A DNA stretch of 20,271 bases from Akkermansia muciniphila (GCA_004557455.1 SFDX01000038.1:1-20271), one strand, 5' to 3'; positions 13,284 through 20,040 are shown, counted from the first letter of the stretch. Notes: generated by a model not told the origin, from the letters alone. Program-made: numbers and translations.

Positions 13284-15317
13284 ATGAAAGTGAGAGCAAC
13301 CCTCATGATGATGGCGGCCACGCTGGCACCCCTGCCCCTGGTGGCGCAGGACCCCGCACCGACCGCACCCGCCGCCGTATGCACCCCCGCTGCAGAGGCT
13401 CCCGCTGTTTCTGCCTTGGCGCACCTCCCCATCACCTCCGACCTGTATGTGGTGATCCGCGGCGAGGAGCTGATCAACTCTTTTGTCGGCGGCCGTGACG
13501 CCGAACGCGTGGAGGGAGCGGCCGTGGTGATTTCCCCCGGTATGGCGGAGGTGCTGCAAGCGGCCCTTCCGACCATCCGCTTGTGGGCAATGTCAGATAT
13601 GGCCCGACGGAAAGCCTTTGTCTCCGTCTTTGTGAATGGACCCGATGTCGCGAAGGATTCCCCTGTGGCAAAGGTTTGGCAAACAGTGTCCGATGAAGCT
13701 GAGAAAGAGTGGTTCAAATGTTTAACGGACTTCTGGCGCTCAACCCATCTGAAACCTATTTACGCCGCCTTCAGCGTTACCCCCGGTAATGAGGAGTGGC
13801 TGCGGAATGAGGTGTTTACCTCGTTCGTGAAGATGATCCAAGATTTCCCCAAGAGCGATGACGAGGTGCACTTCGAAAAGCTGGAGTACAAGGGCTTCCG
13901 GGGGACTCGCCTCACCGTTCTGCCGCCGGAGGAGGGAGCCGACCCGGAGGATAAGGATACACAGCTGCAGGCCGCCTTCGCCGGGCGCAATTTCTGCCTG
14001 CTGACTCGCTTGGTTGGTAACACCATGATGGTGGCTGTGTGCGAGGACCCCGAGGAGCTGGTCCTGCCGAGCTCGCCGGCGGAGTCGCTCGCCGCGCTGC
14101 CGGAGCTGCGGGGGCCTGCCGCGAACAGCCCCCTCTTTGTGCAGGCCAATTTGTCCGTGGCGGCCACAAAGGCGATCACGGAGGCCGTGACGCAGTTCTA
14201 CGGCGGCCAAGCAGATGCGTGGAAACGCGCGTTCGAGCTTTATGCCAAGGAATCGCCGGAGCAGGCAGAGACCATGGCGGCCGGGGCTCGCGGGGTGGTG
14301 TCTCTGTTCTCGGACTTCGCCCGAATGATGAAGGCGGCGAATGAGAAGACGTCGGCCTCTGCCCTGCTGCGCGTGTGGGGCGGGGAGGGCAAGTACCACG
14401 GCCTGATTTCGGGCGATGCCTGCGGGAGCTCCTTCGCGCCTTTTGTGCCGAGCTTGGAGAAGAAAGCCCAAGCCCCGGAGACCTTGCTGACGCTGGAGTC
14501 CGCGCCCTTTACGTTCCACACGGTGCTGCCGGATCCGGGACAAACGGCCGAGGCGGCCCTGGCGGTGACCAAAGCCAAGGCACTTCTCAGTGACGGCAAT
14601 AAGCCGCCGATGGATCTCACGAATACCCTTCTGCCGGATGGCGTAACGCTGCTCCGCGCAGCGCAGAAGGCGCTGGCATGCTTGGGCGGCGGCGCAGTGG
14701 TGGTGGATGTACCCCGCCCGGAGGCACCGGCGGGCTTGATCACCCCCCGGGTGGGGATGCTGCTGGGGGTGACGGATGCGGCTGGGTTGGCGGAGGGGCT
14801 GAAGGACCTCCGCGAGATGGGAGGTAAGTTACTCGCGCCCTTGGGGATGGATCCCGCGCAGCTCCGGGGGCTCCCCATTACGCTGACGGAGCAACCGGTG
14901 GATTCCGCACACCACGGACTGACGCCCGACGCTCAGAAGACACTGGTGATGGCCTCCGACCCGGAGATGGGTAAGGAGCTGCTGGCCACCACGGAGGGCA
15001 GTGCTACCGCCGTCCCGGGCTTCGCACGCCTCACGTTCAGGTCTGCCCCCCTCTTTTCCGGCAACCCGCAGCTCAGCATCATGCCGGAGGAGATGCTGGA
15101 GTTCTGCGCCAAGGTGGAGTCCGCCGAGGCAACGGTCTCCGTTTCAGAGCAGCTCATGAGCCTCCATGTGAATGTTTCCCTGCGCTCCTATGAGGAGGCA
15201 GAGAAGCTCTGCCCCGACATGGACGATGAAGAGGACAATGAAGAGGACGATGATTGGGGCGATGAAGAGGACGGCAAAGGCGACGTGATCGACGAAGACC
15301 AAGCCGACAACGACTGA
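13284..15317 (+). CDS. Large secreted protein with acidic C-terminal tail, function unknown
   Basis: This 677-residue protein starts with a signal peptide (MKVRATLMMMAATLAPLPLVAQ, likely cut after AQ or just before it) and an Ala/Pro-rich linker (about 22-42). The body is a mixed alpha/beta sequence with no internal membrane segment and few cysteines. Segments such as ITSDLYVVIRGEELINSF near 50-67, and repeated patterns of about 200 residues (a DLYVV-like opening, then polar helices), hint at a duplicated fold, but no family is recognised. The last 35 residues or so are almost wholly Asp/Glu (DMDDEEDNEEDDD and onward); in the DNA this tail contains three near-identical GATGAAGAGGAC units at 15225, 15237 and 15261. 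The location is presumably periplasmic or outer membrane. It is a single gene, closed by a strong terminator. The tail could bind calcium or basic partners; this is inference. Confidence 0.85.
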   Translation: MKVRATLMMMAATLAPLPLVAQDPAPTAPAAVCTPAAEAPAVSALAHLPITSDLYVVIRGEELINSFVGGRDAERVEGAAVVISPGMAEVLQAALPTIRLWAMSDMARRKAFVSVFVNGPDVAKDSPVAKVWQTVSDEAEKEWFKCLTDFWRSTHLKPIYAAFSVTPGNEEWLRNEVFTSFVKMIQDFPKSDDEVHFEKLEYKGFRGTRLTVLPPEEGADPEDKDTQLQAAFAGRNFCLLTRLVGNTMMVAVCEDPEELVLPSSPAESLAALPELRGPAANSPLFVQANLSVAATKAITEAVTQFYGGQADAWKRAFELYAKESPEQAETMAAGARGVVSLFSDFARMMKAANEKTSASALLRVWGGEGKYHGLISGDACGSSFAPFVPSLEKKAQAPETLLTLESAPFTFHTVLPDPGQTAEAALAVTKAKALLSDGNKPPMDLTNTLLPDGVTLLRAAQKALACLGGGAVVVDVPRPEAPAGLITPRVGMLLGVTDAAGLAEGLKDLREMGGKLLAPLGMDPAQLRGLPITLTEQPVDSAHHGLTPDAQKTLVMASDPEMGKELLATTEGSATAVPGFARLTFRSAPLFSGNPQLSIMPEEMLEFCAKVESAEATVSVSEQLMSLHVNVSLRSYEEAEKLCPDMDDEEDNEEDDDWGDEEDGKGDVIDEDQADND

Positions 15318-15335
15318 TCCCCTTCCCTGCTTTTC

Positions 15336-15367
15336 AAGCCCCGCCACCACCCCGGCGGGGCTTTTTT
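15336..15367 (+). terminator. Strong intrinsic terminator after the secreted protein gene
   Basis: AGCCCCGCC (15337-15345) pairs perfectly with GGCGGGGCT (15354-15362) around an 8-base loop, and a run of six T ends at 15367. It lies 20 bases after the stop codon, a textbook rho-independent terminator. Confidence 0.92.
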
Positions 15368-15441
15368 ACCCTGCCTCCGCCCAAAAAGGACCCGAAATCG
15401 CAGAAAAATGGCATTTTCTTGCAAAAATCCGCTTTTTTTGC

Positions 15442-15470
15442 TTGCCAAACGCCTCCGTCTGCGCTATAAT
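15442..15470 (+). promoter_or_regulatory. Promoter of the tRNA-Phe / tRNA-Pro pair
   Basis: TTGCCA (15442-15447), a 17-base spacer and a perfect TATAAT (15465-15470) form one of the best promoters in the window. The predicted +1 is near 15477, about 28 bases before tRNA-Phe. Only 36 bases separate the two tRNAs, so both are probably made from this transcript. Confidence 0.8.
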
Positions 15471-15504
15471 CTCCCCGCACCCCACTACGTGGGCTTGCAA
15501 AAGT

Positions 15505-15580
15505 GGCTCGGTAGCTCAGTTGGTAGAGCAGAGGATTGAAAATCCTCGTGTCGGCGGTTCGATTCCGTCCCGAGCCACCA
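15505..15580 (+). tRNA. tRNA-Phe (anticodon GAA)
   Basis: The 76-base cloverleaf is complete. The acceptor stem pairs GGCTCGG with CCGAGCC. The D arm is GCTC-AGTTGGTA-GAGC, the anticodon stem GAGGA/TCCTC carries loop TTGAAAA with GAA at 15538-15540, and the T arm is GGCGG-TTCGATT-CCGTC. The terminal CCA is encoded. Confidence 0.97.
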
Positions 15581-15616
15581 TTTTTATGCCCCGCCGGTGC
15601 CCTCCCTTTCCCCCCT

Positions 15617-15690
15617 CGGGGCGTAGCTCAGCCTGGTAGAGCGCCGGCTTTGGGAGCCGGATGTCGCAGGTTCGAATCCTGTCGCCCCGA
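15617..15690 (+). tRNA. tRNA-Pro (anticodon UGG)
   Basis: The 74-base cloverleaf has acceptor stem CGGGGCG/CGCCCCG, anticodon stem CCGGC/GCCGG with loop TTTGGGA (TGG at 15651-15653), T arm GCAGG-TTCGAAT-CCTGT and discriminator A. CCA is not encoded, unlike the neighbouring tRNA-Phe. Its 3' end is the boundary of the integrated element that follows and is the likely attachment site. Confidence 0.97.
15670..15690 (+). other. Probable attachment site (left junction) in the 3' end of tRNA-Pro
   Basis: A tyrosine recombinase gene reading away from the tRNA starts 180 bases downstream, the usual arrangement for elements that integrate into the T-arm and acceptor 3' half of a tRNA. I looked for a second copy of TTCGAATCCTGTCGCCCCGA in the rest of the window and found none, so the right junction is beyond 20271. 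The core boundaries are inferred. Confidence 0.5.
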
Positions 15691-15707
15691 TTGAATTTTA
15701 CCCCTGC

Positions 15708-15735
15708 GCCCCACGGATTAAACCCCGTGGGGCCT
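15708..15735 (+). terminator. Terminator-like hairpin after tRNA-Pro
   Basis: GCCCCACGG (15708-15716) pairs with CCGTGGGGC (15725-15733) around an 8-base loop, followed by CTTT only. It lies 17 bases past the tRNA and probably ends the tRNA transcript, though the T-run is short. Confidence 0.6.
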
Positions 15736-15755
15736 TTAGTTTCAAGGGTTTACGC

Positions 15756-15784
15756 TTGCGAGGCACTGCGTACGGTGGTATAGT
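15756..15784 (+). promoter_or_regulatory. Integrase promoter
   Basis: TTGCGA (15756-15761), a 17-base spacer and TATAGT (15779-15784) form a good promoter with predicted +1 near 15791. This leaves an 80-base leader before the integrase ATG, and that leader contains the nested repeats listed next. Confidence 0.65.
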
Positions 15785-15793
15785 CTGCGTGCA

Positions 15794-15841
15794 CGTTTTC
15801 GGTGTACGTTCTTGCCCTCCGCAGTGTACGTTCCGAAAACG
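15794..15841 (+). repeat. Nested inverted and direct repeats in the integrase leader
   Basis: CGTTTTCGG (15794-15802) and CCGAAAACG (15833-15841) are perfect 9-bp inverted arms. Just inside them are two direct copies of GTGTACGTT (15802-15810 and 15824-15832), exactly 22 bp apart, about two helical turns. In RNA the arms could close a hairpin that begins at about the +1; in DNA the direct repeats could be arm-type recombinase or regulator sites. Confidence 0.6.
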
Positions 15842-15870
15842 GCAATTCTCAAACCACAAAATCAGCAATT

Positions 15871-17157
15871 ATGGCAGGATTATTTAAGAGACCGGGGACA
15901 GCTTCATGGATGGCTATCCTTACAGATACGGCGGACAGTCGCAAGCAGTGCCGCAAGTCTACATTCGTTCGCGTCCAGCAGGACGGCAAGCGGGAGGCGC
16001 AGACAAGGAAGGAGGCGCAGGCGGTGGCGGACGGGTACGAGGCGGTGTACAGGGGGCGCATTCTGTACACGAAGCAGGCGGAGATCTTCCGTGCGGCGGC
16101 GGGGGAGACGGCCGAGGAGCAGAAGGCCTTGGGGAAGAGGCTTGATGTCCTCCGTGAGTTGGGGACCGCCGGCGGGACGGCGCGCAGAATGCCCACCGTA
16201 CGAGAGTATCTGGAGGGGTTCAAGCCGAGAGGCGGGGAACAAAACACGAGCAACGTAAGGCGCGCGCTTACGCTTTTTGTCTCTTACTTGGGCAAGGCGG
16301 CAGACATTCGCCTTGACAGGCTGACCACGGAGCAATGCCAAGCGTTCATTGACGCGCAGGTGGCAAGAGTGCGTTCCGGTACAGTGGGACAATACCGACT
16401 TGCTGTATCTTCCACCCTTAACGCGGCAGTAAATGCGGAGCTTCTGACGCGGAATCCGATGAACGGGACGAAGGTACAACAGGAGAATGCAGGTGAGAAG
16501 ATCTCTCGCGACGCCCTATCCCCTGCCGAGATTGCCTTGTTCATGCAGAGAGCACCGCAGCATTGGCGCGATATGGTGTGCATTTGCCTTGCCACGGGTG
16601 GGCAGCGGATCAGTGATTGCGCTTGCTTGAAGTGGAGTTCTGTTGATCTTGAGGCGGGGACGATAAGCGTTATAACGCAGAAGACGGGGGCCGAGGTGAA
16701 GAATCCGCTTCTGGAGCCGTTGAGGAGCAGGCTTGATGAGTTGTGGGCGAAGCGCGAGCCGGGGGAGGAGTATGTCTTACCGCTTATGGCTCACAGGTAC
16801 ATGCACGCGCGCGGGGTTCTTTCAACGGAGTTTGTGGCCTTGCTGGATGCTTGCGGTATTTCTACGGTGAAGACGGGGAGCACGCGGGGGGACCGCCGGC
16901 AGGTGCACAATAAGAGCTTCCACAGCCTCCGGCGGGGGTTGGTGTCTCTGTTGCGTGACGGTGGGGCGAGTGCGGATATGAGCCGCGCTATTGTGGGGCA
17001 TGCCTCCGAGGAGGTGGAGCGGGCTTATTACCGCGCGACTATGGAGGGTAAGGCTACACATCTTTCCCGTGCCATAGAGTCAATCTTGGGGCCGCAGGGG
17101 GGCGCGCCTATCGTGAAGCCCTCCGCCGCGGGGGATGAGTACCGCCGGCAGGCTTAA
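15871..17157 (+). CDS. Tyrosine recombinase / phage-type integrase
   Basis: This 428-residue enzyme should catalyse integration and, with an excisionase, excision of the element at tRNA-Pro. An N-terminal region with basic and polar residues (about 1-60) precedes a SAM-like core-binding domain (PTVREYLEGF to LLTRNPM, about 108-205). The catalytic domain holds all active residues: R246 in GGQRISDCACLKW, K271 in TQKTG, H351 and R354 in HSLRRGL, H377 in IVGHAS, and nucleophile Y386 in AYYRAT (nine residues after H377, as in XerD). ATG 15871 is preferred because the upstream in-frame GTG at 15802 would translate the repeat-bearing leader. There is no ribosome site. The domestic Xer recombinases are excluded by length and location. 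It ends 9 bases before the next gene. Confidence 0.93.
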   Translation: MAGLFKRPGTASWMAILTDTADSRKQCRKSTFVRVQQDGKREAQTRKEAQAVADGYEAVYRGRILYTKQAEIFRAAAGETAEEQKALGKRLDVLRELGTAGGTARRMPTVREYLEGFKPRGGEQNTSNVRRALTLFVSYLGKAADIRLDRLTTEQCQAFIDAQVARVRSGTVGQYRLAVSSTLNAAVNAELLTRNPMNGTKVQQENAGEKISRDALSPAEIALFMQRAPQHWRDMVCICLATGGQRISDCACLKWSSVDLEAGTISVITQKTGAEVKNPLLEPLRSRLDELWAKREPGEEYVLPLMAHRYMHARGVLSTEFVALLDACGISTVKTGSTRGDRRQVHNKSFHSLRRGLVSLLRDGGASADMSRAIVGHASEEVERAYYRATMEGKATHLSRAIESILGPQGGAPIVKPSAAGDEYRRQA

Positions 17158-17166
17158 CCTACTACC

Positions 17167-17406
17167 ATGAGTAAGACGATGAAGCAGTCAAGGAAGAAGG
17201 CTATGAGCACTGACAGCACGCCCACGGGCAAGCAGCAGGCCCCCACGTTTGACGAGTGGGTGGAGGTTGAGGTGTGTGTGGAGGCGGAGCTTGCGGAGGT
17301 GATCCGTGAGCGGGCGGTGGCGGAGGGTGTGAGTGAGGGGGATGTGGTCCGTGAGGCTGTTTTGCGGTATCTGGATGTGTTGGAGGGGGTGGATCAGCCG
17401 GCGTGA
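17167..17406 (+). CDS. Small ribbon-helix-helix-like protein
   Basis: This 79-residue protein has a basic, polar N-terminal tail (MSKTMKQSRKKAMSTDSTPTG), then a strand WVEVEVCVEAELAEVIRERAVAEGVSEGDVVREAVLRYLDVLE. The strand-helix-helix order, with an alternating hydrophobic strand, a G-V-S turn and a second helix VVREAVLRYLD, fits the CopG/Arc DNA-binding fold. Such proteins control integrase or copy number, or serve as antitoxins. No toxin gene follows; a strong terminator does. It starts at ATG 17167, 9 bases after the integrase stop, so it is probably co-transcribed and may repress the integrase promoter. A start at 17203 (MSTDS) would also give a full fold. The family call rests on pattern only. 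Confidence 0.7.
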   Translation: MSKTMKQSRKKAMSTDSTPTGKQQAPTFDEWVEVEVCVEAELAEVIRERAVAEGVSEGDVVREAVLRYLDVLEGVDQPA

Positions 17407-17432
17407 GTGTGGCGGGGTGTGGGTGGTGCAGG

Positions 17433-17462
17433 GCCTCCGGGGGTGACTCCGGGGGCTTTTTT
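17433..17462 (+). terminator. Intrinsic terminator after the integrase pair
   Basis: GCCTCCGG (17433-17440) pairs with CCGGGGGC (17449-17456), including one G-U pair, around an 8-base loop. Six T follow directly to 17462. It separates the integrase transcript from the nuclease operon. Confidence 0.85.
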
Positions 17463-17760
17463 GTGTGGTGGTGGGGGCGGTGTGTTCGGGGCATTTGGGG
17501 GGTGAATTTGTGTTGTGGAGGCGGGGTGTGTAAAGAAAACGGAAAAAGGTGGGGCGGGACGGAGGCTTGCGAATGCGGGAAATTAGGCTTCAAGCGTTGA
17601 TCTGCACATATGCAATATGGTGTGTTTTCCGGGTGCTTTATTGATCGCCGGCTCAATATGTTGTGTTGCGGGGGTGGGTGTATTGCTGAAAACTGAAGGC
17701 GGAGAGAAGAGTCGGAACGGCGGACTATGTGTTCAAGAAAATCTATGGTAAAATAGGGGC
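17463..17760. other. Non-coding, G-rich spacer between integrase and nuclease operons
   Basis: I see no gene here. The first part is a G/T-rich low-complexity stretch. A short hyphenated palindrome, ATTGA-8-TCAAT, lies near 17639-17656 and may be a regulator site. The end holds an extended -10 element for the next operon. No -35 consensus and no RNA gene was recognised. Confidence 0.5.
17746..17754 (+). promoter_or_regulatory. Extended -10 promoter of the nuclease operon, leaderless
   Basis: TGGTAAAAT (TG, one base, then TAAAAT at 17749-17754) fits an extended -10 element. No good -35 is found at 15-19 bases upstream. The seventh base after it is the A of the ATG at 17761, so the message would start at the codon itself. 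Confidence 0.5.
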
Positions 17761-18030
17761 ATGTCAAAGAATGAATTGACGAGTACACAGGAGCGGGCGG
17801 TGATGACCCGTTGTGAGGTTGCGGCTTACTTTCATGTTTCGCCGCAGACGGTGGCTAGGTGGCAGGCAGAGGGGTGTCCGCATTTTTTCGCGGGTACGGC
17901 CACGATCGGGCGGGGAAGGCGTCCGCGTTTTCGCTTGGATCTGGTGAATGCGTGGGTGGCTTCTCGCTTTGTTGGCGGGGGTGCTGACAATGCCGGCGGC
18001 AACGATGAGCAGAAGGGAGTTGAGGCATGA
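17761..18030 (+). CDS. Excisionase-like helix-turn-helix protein
   Basis: This is an 89-residue DNA-binding protein. MTRCEVAAYFHVSPQTVARWQAEGCPHFF (about 15-43) is a MerR/Xis-type helix-turn-helix, and GRGRRPRFRLDLVNAWVASRF is the following wing plus helix, as in excisionase and phage HTH_17 proteins. It would bend DNA to steer the integrase towards excision, or regulate the operon. It is the first gene after the extended -10 element, with a start codon at the predicted +1. Its last codons, EQKGVEA, overlap the next gene through ATGA, and the same ending recurs in the next protein. An alternative role as the nuclease operon's own regulator cannot be excluded. Confidence 0.8.
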   Translation: MSKNELTSTQERAVMTRCEVAAYFHVSPQTVARWQAEGCPHFFAGTATIGRGRRPRFRLDLVNAWVASRFVGGGADNAGGNDEQKGVEA

Positions 18031-18275
18031 GAAGGGGCATTGAGGCGGAGGGCGGTGCTGATGAGGCGCAGCTTATGTTCAGTCGTGCGGAGGCGGCGGT
18101 GGTGTCTGCGCGGAAGATTCTTGCGGCGATAAGGACGCTTGCTAATGCGCGGTCGTTGACGGCGGGGACGTGCCGTGCGGGGTTCTCGCGTTTTATGGAG
18201 TTGACGGGGGAGGCGCAGGGGCTGATTGAGGTTCTCGGTGCAAGGGCGTGTGAGCAGGAAGGAGTTGAGCGATGA
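18027..18275 (+). CDS. Small helical protein of unknown function
   Basis: An 82-residue protein, not recognised. It is predicted mostly helical (DEAQLMFSRAEAAVVSARKILAAIRTLANARS, then SRFMELTGEAQGLIEVLGARA), rich in Ala and Arg, with no cysteine motif, signal or membrane segment. It is a cytoplasmic part of the element's operon. The ATG overlaps the previous stop (ATGA) and has an AAGGGAG ribosome site inside the preceding gene. The last codons, EQEGVER, match the end of the preceding protein, and the next junction is a near-repeat of this one. Tight coupling implies that it works with the HTH proteins or the nuclease, but no function can be assigned. Confidence 0.75.
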   Translation: MRRGIEAEGGADEAQLMFSRAEAAVVSARKILAAIRTLANARSLTAGTCRAGFSRFMELTGEAQGLIEVLGARACEQEGVER

Positions 18276-18673
18276 AGTCGGAGCTTGATGCTTTGCGGGA
18301 GCGTGGGGAGGAGGTGATCCGTGCGGCGGATCCGGCTTCTCCGATCTTTACGCCGAGGCATGCGGCGGCGTTGTGTGGCTTCTTTGTGGAGGCGTTGGAG
18401 GAGCAGCGGCGGTGGATGCAGCAGGCGGTGGCCGGTGGTGGGCAGAAGTGGGCGACGGTGCAGCAGCTTGCGGAGCGGTTCGGGTATAAGGACGCGAGCG
18501 GGATGTATCGCTTGCTTGCCGATATAAGGGCGGCGGGGTTTAAGGTGCGTTCTCTGCGGGCGGATGCTGTACGGGGGCATAAGATCTATGAGCGGTTCCA
18601 TATCGAGGATGTGGAGGCGGCTCTGATGTCGGGGGCGGAGGCGGAGGATAGAAAGGGGGTGCGCCGGAAATGA
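18272..18673 (+). CDS. Winged-helix-like small protein of unknown function
   Basis: This is a 133-residue protein. The N-terminal half is helical (LDALRERGEEVIRAADP, then HAAALCGFFVEALEEQRRWMQQAV). The C-terminal half, WATVQQLAERFGYKDASGMYRLLADIRAAGFKVRSL followed by KIYERFHIEDVEAAL, looks like a winged helix in which the helix pair is followed by a beta hairpin. It may thus be a DNA-binding accessory or operon regulator; no family name can be given. ATG overlaps the previous stop (ATGA), preceded by the ribosome site GGAAGGAG. Its own stop overlaps the nuclease start in the same way, so dosage is tied to that of the nuclease. Confidence 0.75.
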   Translation: MKSELDALRERGEEVIRAADPASPIFTPRHAAALCGFFVEALEEQRRWMQQAVAGGGQKWATVQQLAERFGYKDASGMYRLLADIRAAGFKVRSLRADAVRGHKIYERFHIEDVEAALMSGAEAEDRKGVRRK

Positions 18674-19296
18674 GGAGGGTGGCAGAAGGTTCTGCGCATG
18701 CGCCGGCAGTGCCGGCGGCGGCGTGGGGCGGTGTGTTGCCGGCGGCGGTGGAGGAGAAGGATCTGCCGGCGGTGGATCCTTCCGCTCCTTGCCCGGTGAT
18801 GCTGACGGATACGCGGGAGCAGGCGCCGCTTCCGTTCGAGCATTGCCCTACGTTGCGGACGACGTTACAGACGGGGGATTATTCCGCGCTTGGCTTGCAG
18901 GGGGTGCTTGCGGTGGAGCGTAAGAGTATTCCGGATCTGTTGCGGAGTCTTTCGCAGGAGCGGGGGCGGTTTATGCGGGAGCTGGAGCGTATGCGTGGGT
19001 ACAGGACGCGGGCTTTGCTGGTGGTGGGTACGGGGGCGGAGATGCAGGAGGTGATCCGTAAGCGCGGGATGCAGTTGGCGGCGGTGAAGGGTTCGCTTGC
19101 GAGCATTGAGGCGATGTATTGTCCGATTCTGTATGCGGCGACGCCGGAGGAGGCGGCGGCGCGTGTGGAGGGGCTTTCTTGGTATGTTTGGCGGGATGTG
19201 CGCCGGCGAGCGGGGGTGAGGACGCCGAATGCGCCGGAGTGGGCGCGGGAGTATGTCTTGCGGGGTATGCCGGCGATTAAGACGAGATGTATGTAA
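18670..19296 (+). CDS. ERCC4-domain (XPF/Mus81-fold) nuclease
   Basis: This 208-residue protein carries the metal-dependent nuclease fold of XPF, Mus81 and Hef. The order is D47-x-R49-E50 in LTDTREQAPLPF, G69-D70 in TGDYSALGLQ, and V-E83-R84-K85-S-x-x-D89 in VERKSIPDLL, so the GD-(n)-ERKxxxD signature is complete and the enzyme should be active. A C-terminal part (SLASIEAMYCPILYAATPEEAAARV, then WYVWRDVR) closes the fold. It has no helicase or HhH domain, so it resembles the stand-alone phage versions, which cut branched or flap DNA in recombination or replication. The first 40 residues are Ala/Pro-rich and probably disordered. The start overlaps the previous stop (ATGA). Arginine codons are mostly CGN (about 20 of 24), in contrast to the next gene. 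Confidence 0.88.
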   Translation: MRRVAEGSAHAPAVPAAAWGGVLPAAVEEKDLPAVDPSAPCPVMLTDTREQAPLPFEHCPTLRTTLQTGDYSALGLQGVLAVERKSIPDLLRSLSQERGRFMRELERMRGYRTRALLVVGTGAEMQEVIRKRGMQLAAVKGSLASIEAMYCPILYAATPEEAAARVEGLSWYVWRDVRRRAGVRTPNAPEWAREYVLRGMPAIKTRCM

Positions 19297-19308
19297 AGGA
19301 GAGAGAAT

Positions 19309-19881
19309 ATGGAAACGAAGAAGCCACTAGCATTTATCAAACTTCCCACCTATGGAGAAGCGCATGACAGTATACTTGACGCCAACGCCAAAAGCAGAGG
19401 CGTGCTTCTTACACTCATGCTCTACTGCGCCAAACACCCCGCCGGCGGCATAATCCACGGCATGAAAGGGTGGAGCAGCGCCAAGTACAACAGGGAAGGC
19501 CTTACCCCCAAAGACGTAAAAGAAGACTGCCCCGGCCTTTGGCACTGGCAAGGAGAAGATCTTATAGTAGACGCCTACCCCACAGAAGGAGAGCAGAAAG
19601 CACTTGAGACAAGAGAGAAAATGGCAGATCTTGGCAGGAGGAGCGGACAGGCACGCGCAAAAGAAGAAGACGGATACGAAGGGGAAGCGCAGAGAATAAC
19701 CCGGGAAGGCATAGTTTCCATTATGGCTCCCTTTCTTTCGGACGTACTTACAGATACACAGATCGATTCTGTAGCTTATGACTTCTTGCAAGAATGGCTG
19801 GAAGGAAAATGGAAAGGAAAAGAAACAGACTGGATTGAAGCCGCGAGAAAGTTTGCATTAAGGGAAAGATCATTCTTATAA
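19309..19881 (+). CDS. Replication-module-like protein of unknown family
   Basis: This 190-residue protein is not assigned to a family. The N-terminal half (FIKLPTYGEAHDSILDANAKSRGVLLTLMLYCAKHPAGGIIHGMKGWSSAKYNREGL) resembles the winged-helix entry region of phage replisome-organiser and replication-initiator proteins. A charged coiled segment (EGEQKALETREKMADLGRRSGQARAKEED) and a helical tail (WLEGKWKGKETDWIEAARKFALRE) follow. It has the best ribosome site of the element (AAAGGAGAG before ATG 19309) and starts 12 bases after the nuclease gene. Nine of 11 arginine codons are AGA or AGG and the coding strand is A/C-rich, unlike the G-rich CGN-using genes before it, so it probably joined the element separately. 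Location directly before phased repeats supports a replication role, but this is inference. Confidence 0.7.
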   Translation: METKKPLAFIKLPTYGEAHDSILDANAKSRGVLLTLMLYCAKHPAGGIIHGMKGWSSAKYNREGLTPKDVKEDCPGLWHWQGEDLIVDAYPTEGEQKALETREKMADLGRRSGQARAKEEDGYEGEAQRITREGIVSIMAPFLSDVLTDTQIDSVAYDFLQEWLEGKWKGKETDWIEAARKFALRERSFL

Positions 19882-19902
19882 TGCCGCTTTTCAATGGACA
19901 TT

Positions 19903-19930
19903 TGTCACGCTTTTTGCGTGACATTTTTTT
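19903..19930 (+). terminator. Strong intrinsic terminator after the nuclease operon
   Basis: TGTCACGC (19903-19910) pairs perfectly with GCGTGACA (19916-19923) around a loop of five T, followed by seven T to 19930. It lies 21 bases after the stop codon. Confidence 0.92.
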
Positions 19931-19954
19931 GTGCCGTTTATCACGCTTTTTGGA
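19905..19954 (+). repeat. Partial direct repeat of the terminator arm
   Basis: TCACGCTTTTTG, part of the terminator, recurs after a short interval: copies at 19905-19916 (with GTCACGC) and at 19941-19952. The second copy lacks the return arm, so it does not form the hairpin. It may be a decayed duplication or a binding site. Confidence 0.4.
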
Positions 19955-19959
19955 GGACT

Positions 19960-19986
19960 TGCGCAGTACAGCCGCATGACTGCGCA
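19960..19986. repeat. Inverted repeat TGCGCAGT / ACTGCGCA
   Basis: Perfect 8-bp arms at 19960-19967 and 19979-19986 have an 11-base centre. Arm centres are 19 bp apart, so a dimeric regulator or a small hairpin is possible. It precedes the phased repeats and follows the terminator. Confidence 0.5.
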
Positions 19987-20040
19987 GAAAATGAAAGAGT
20001 TTTAGCCGGAAAGATCAGCTTAAATTGCAAAAAGCGTTCA

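Noticed and set aside
13740..14543. Minus-strand open frame of 267 codons
   Set aside because: It is antisense to the signal-peptide-bearing secreted protein, has Arg/Gln/Leu-rich composition, and lacks a promoter.
15400..15441. A/T-rich inverted repeat GCAAAAA / TTTTTGC as a second terminator or small RNA
   Set aside because: It is mostly an A-run facing a T-run and adjoins the tRNA promoter. The strong terminator upstream already ends transcription.
15802..15870. Integrase start at an upstream GTG
   Set aside because: It would begin inside the inverted repeat of the leader. The typical integrase start MAGLFKRPG is at 15871.
17463..17600. Open frame of 65 codons in the G-rich spacer (from 17403)
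   Set aside because: It runs through the terminator hairpin. The product is Gly/Trp/Cys-rich without a ribosome site.
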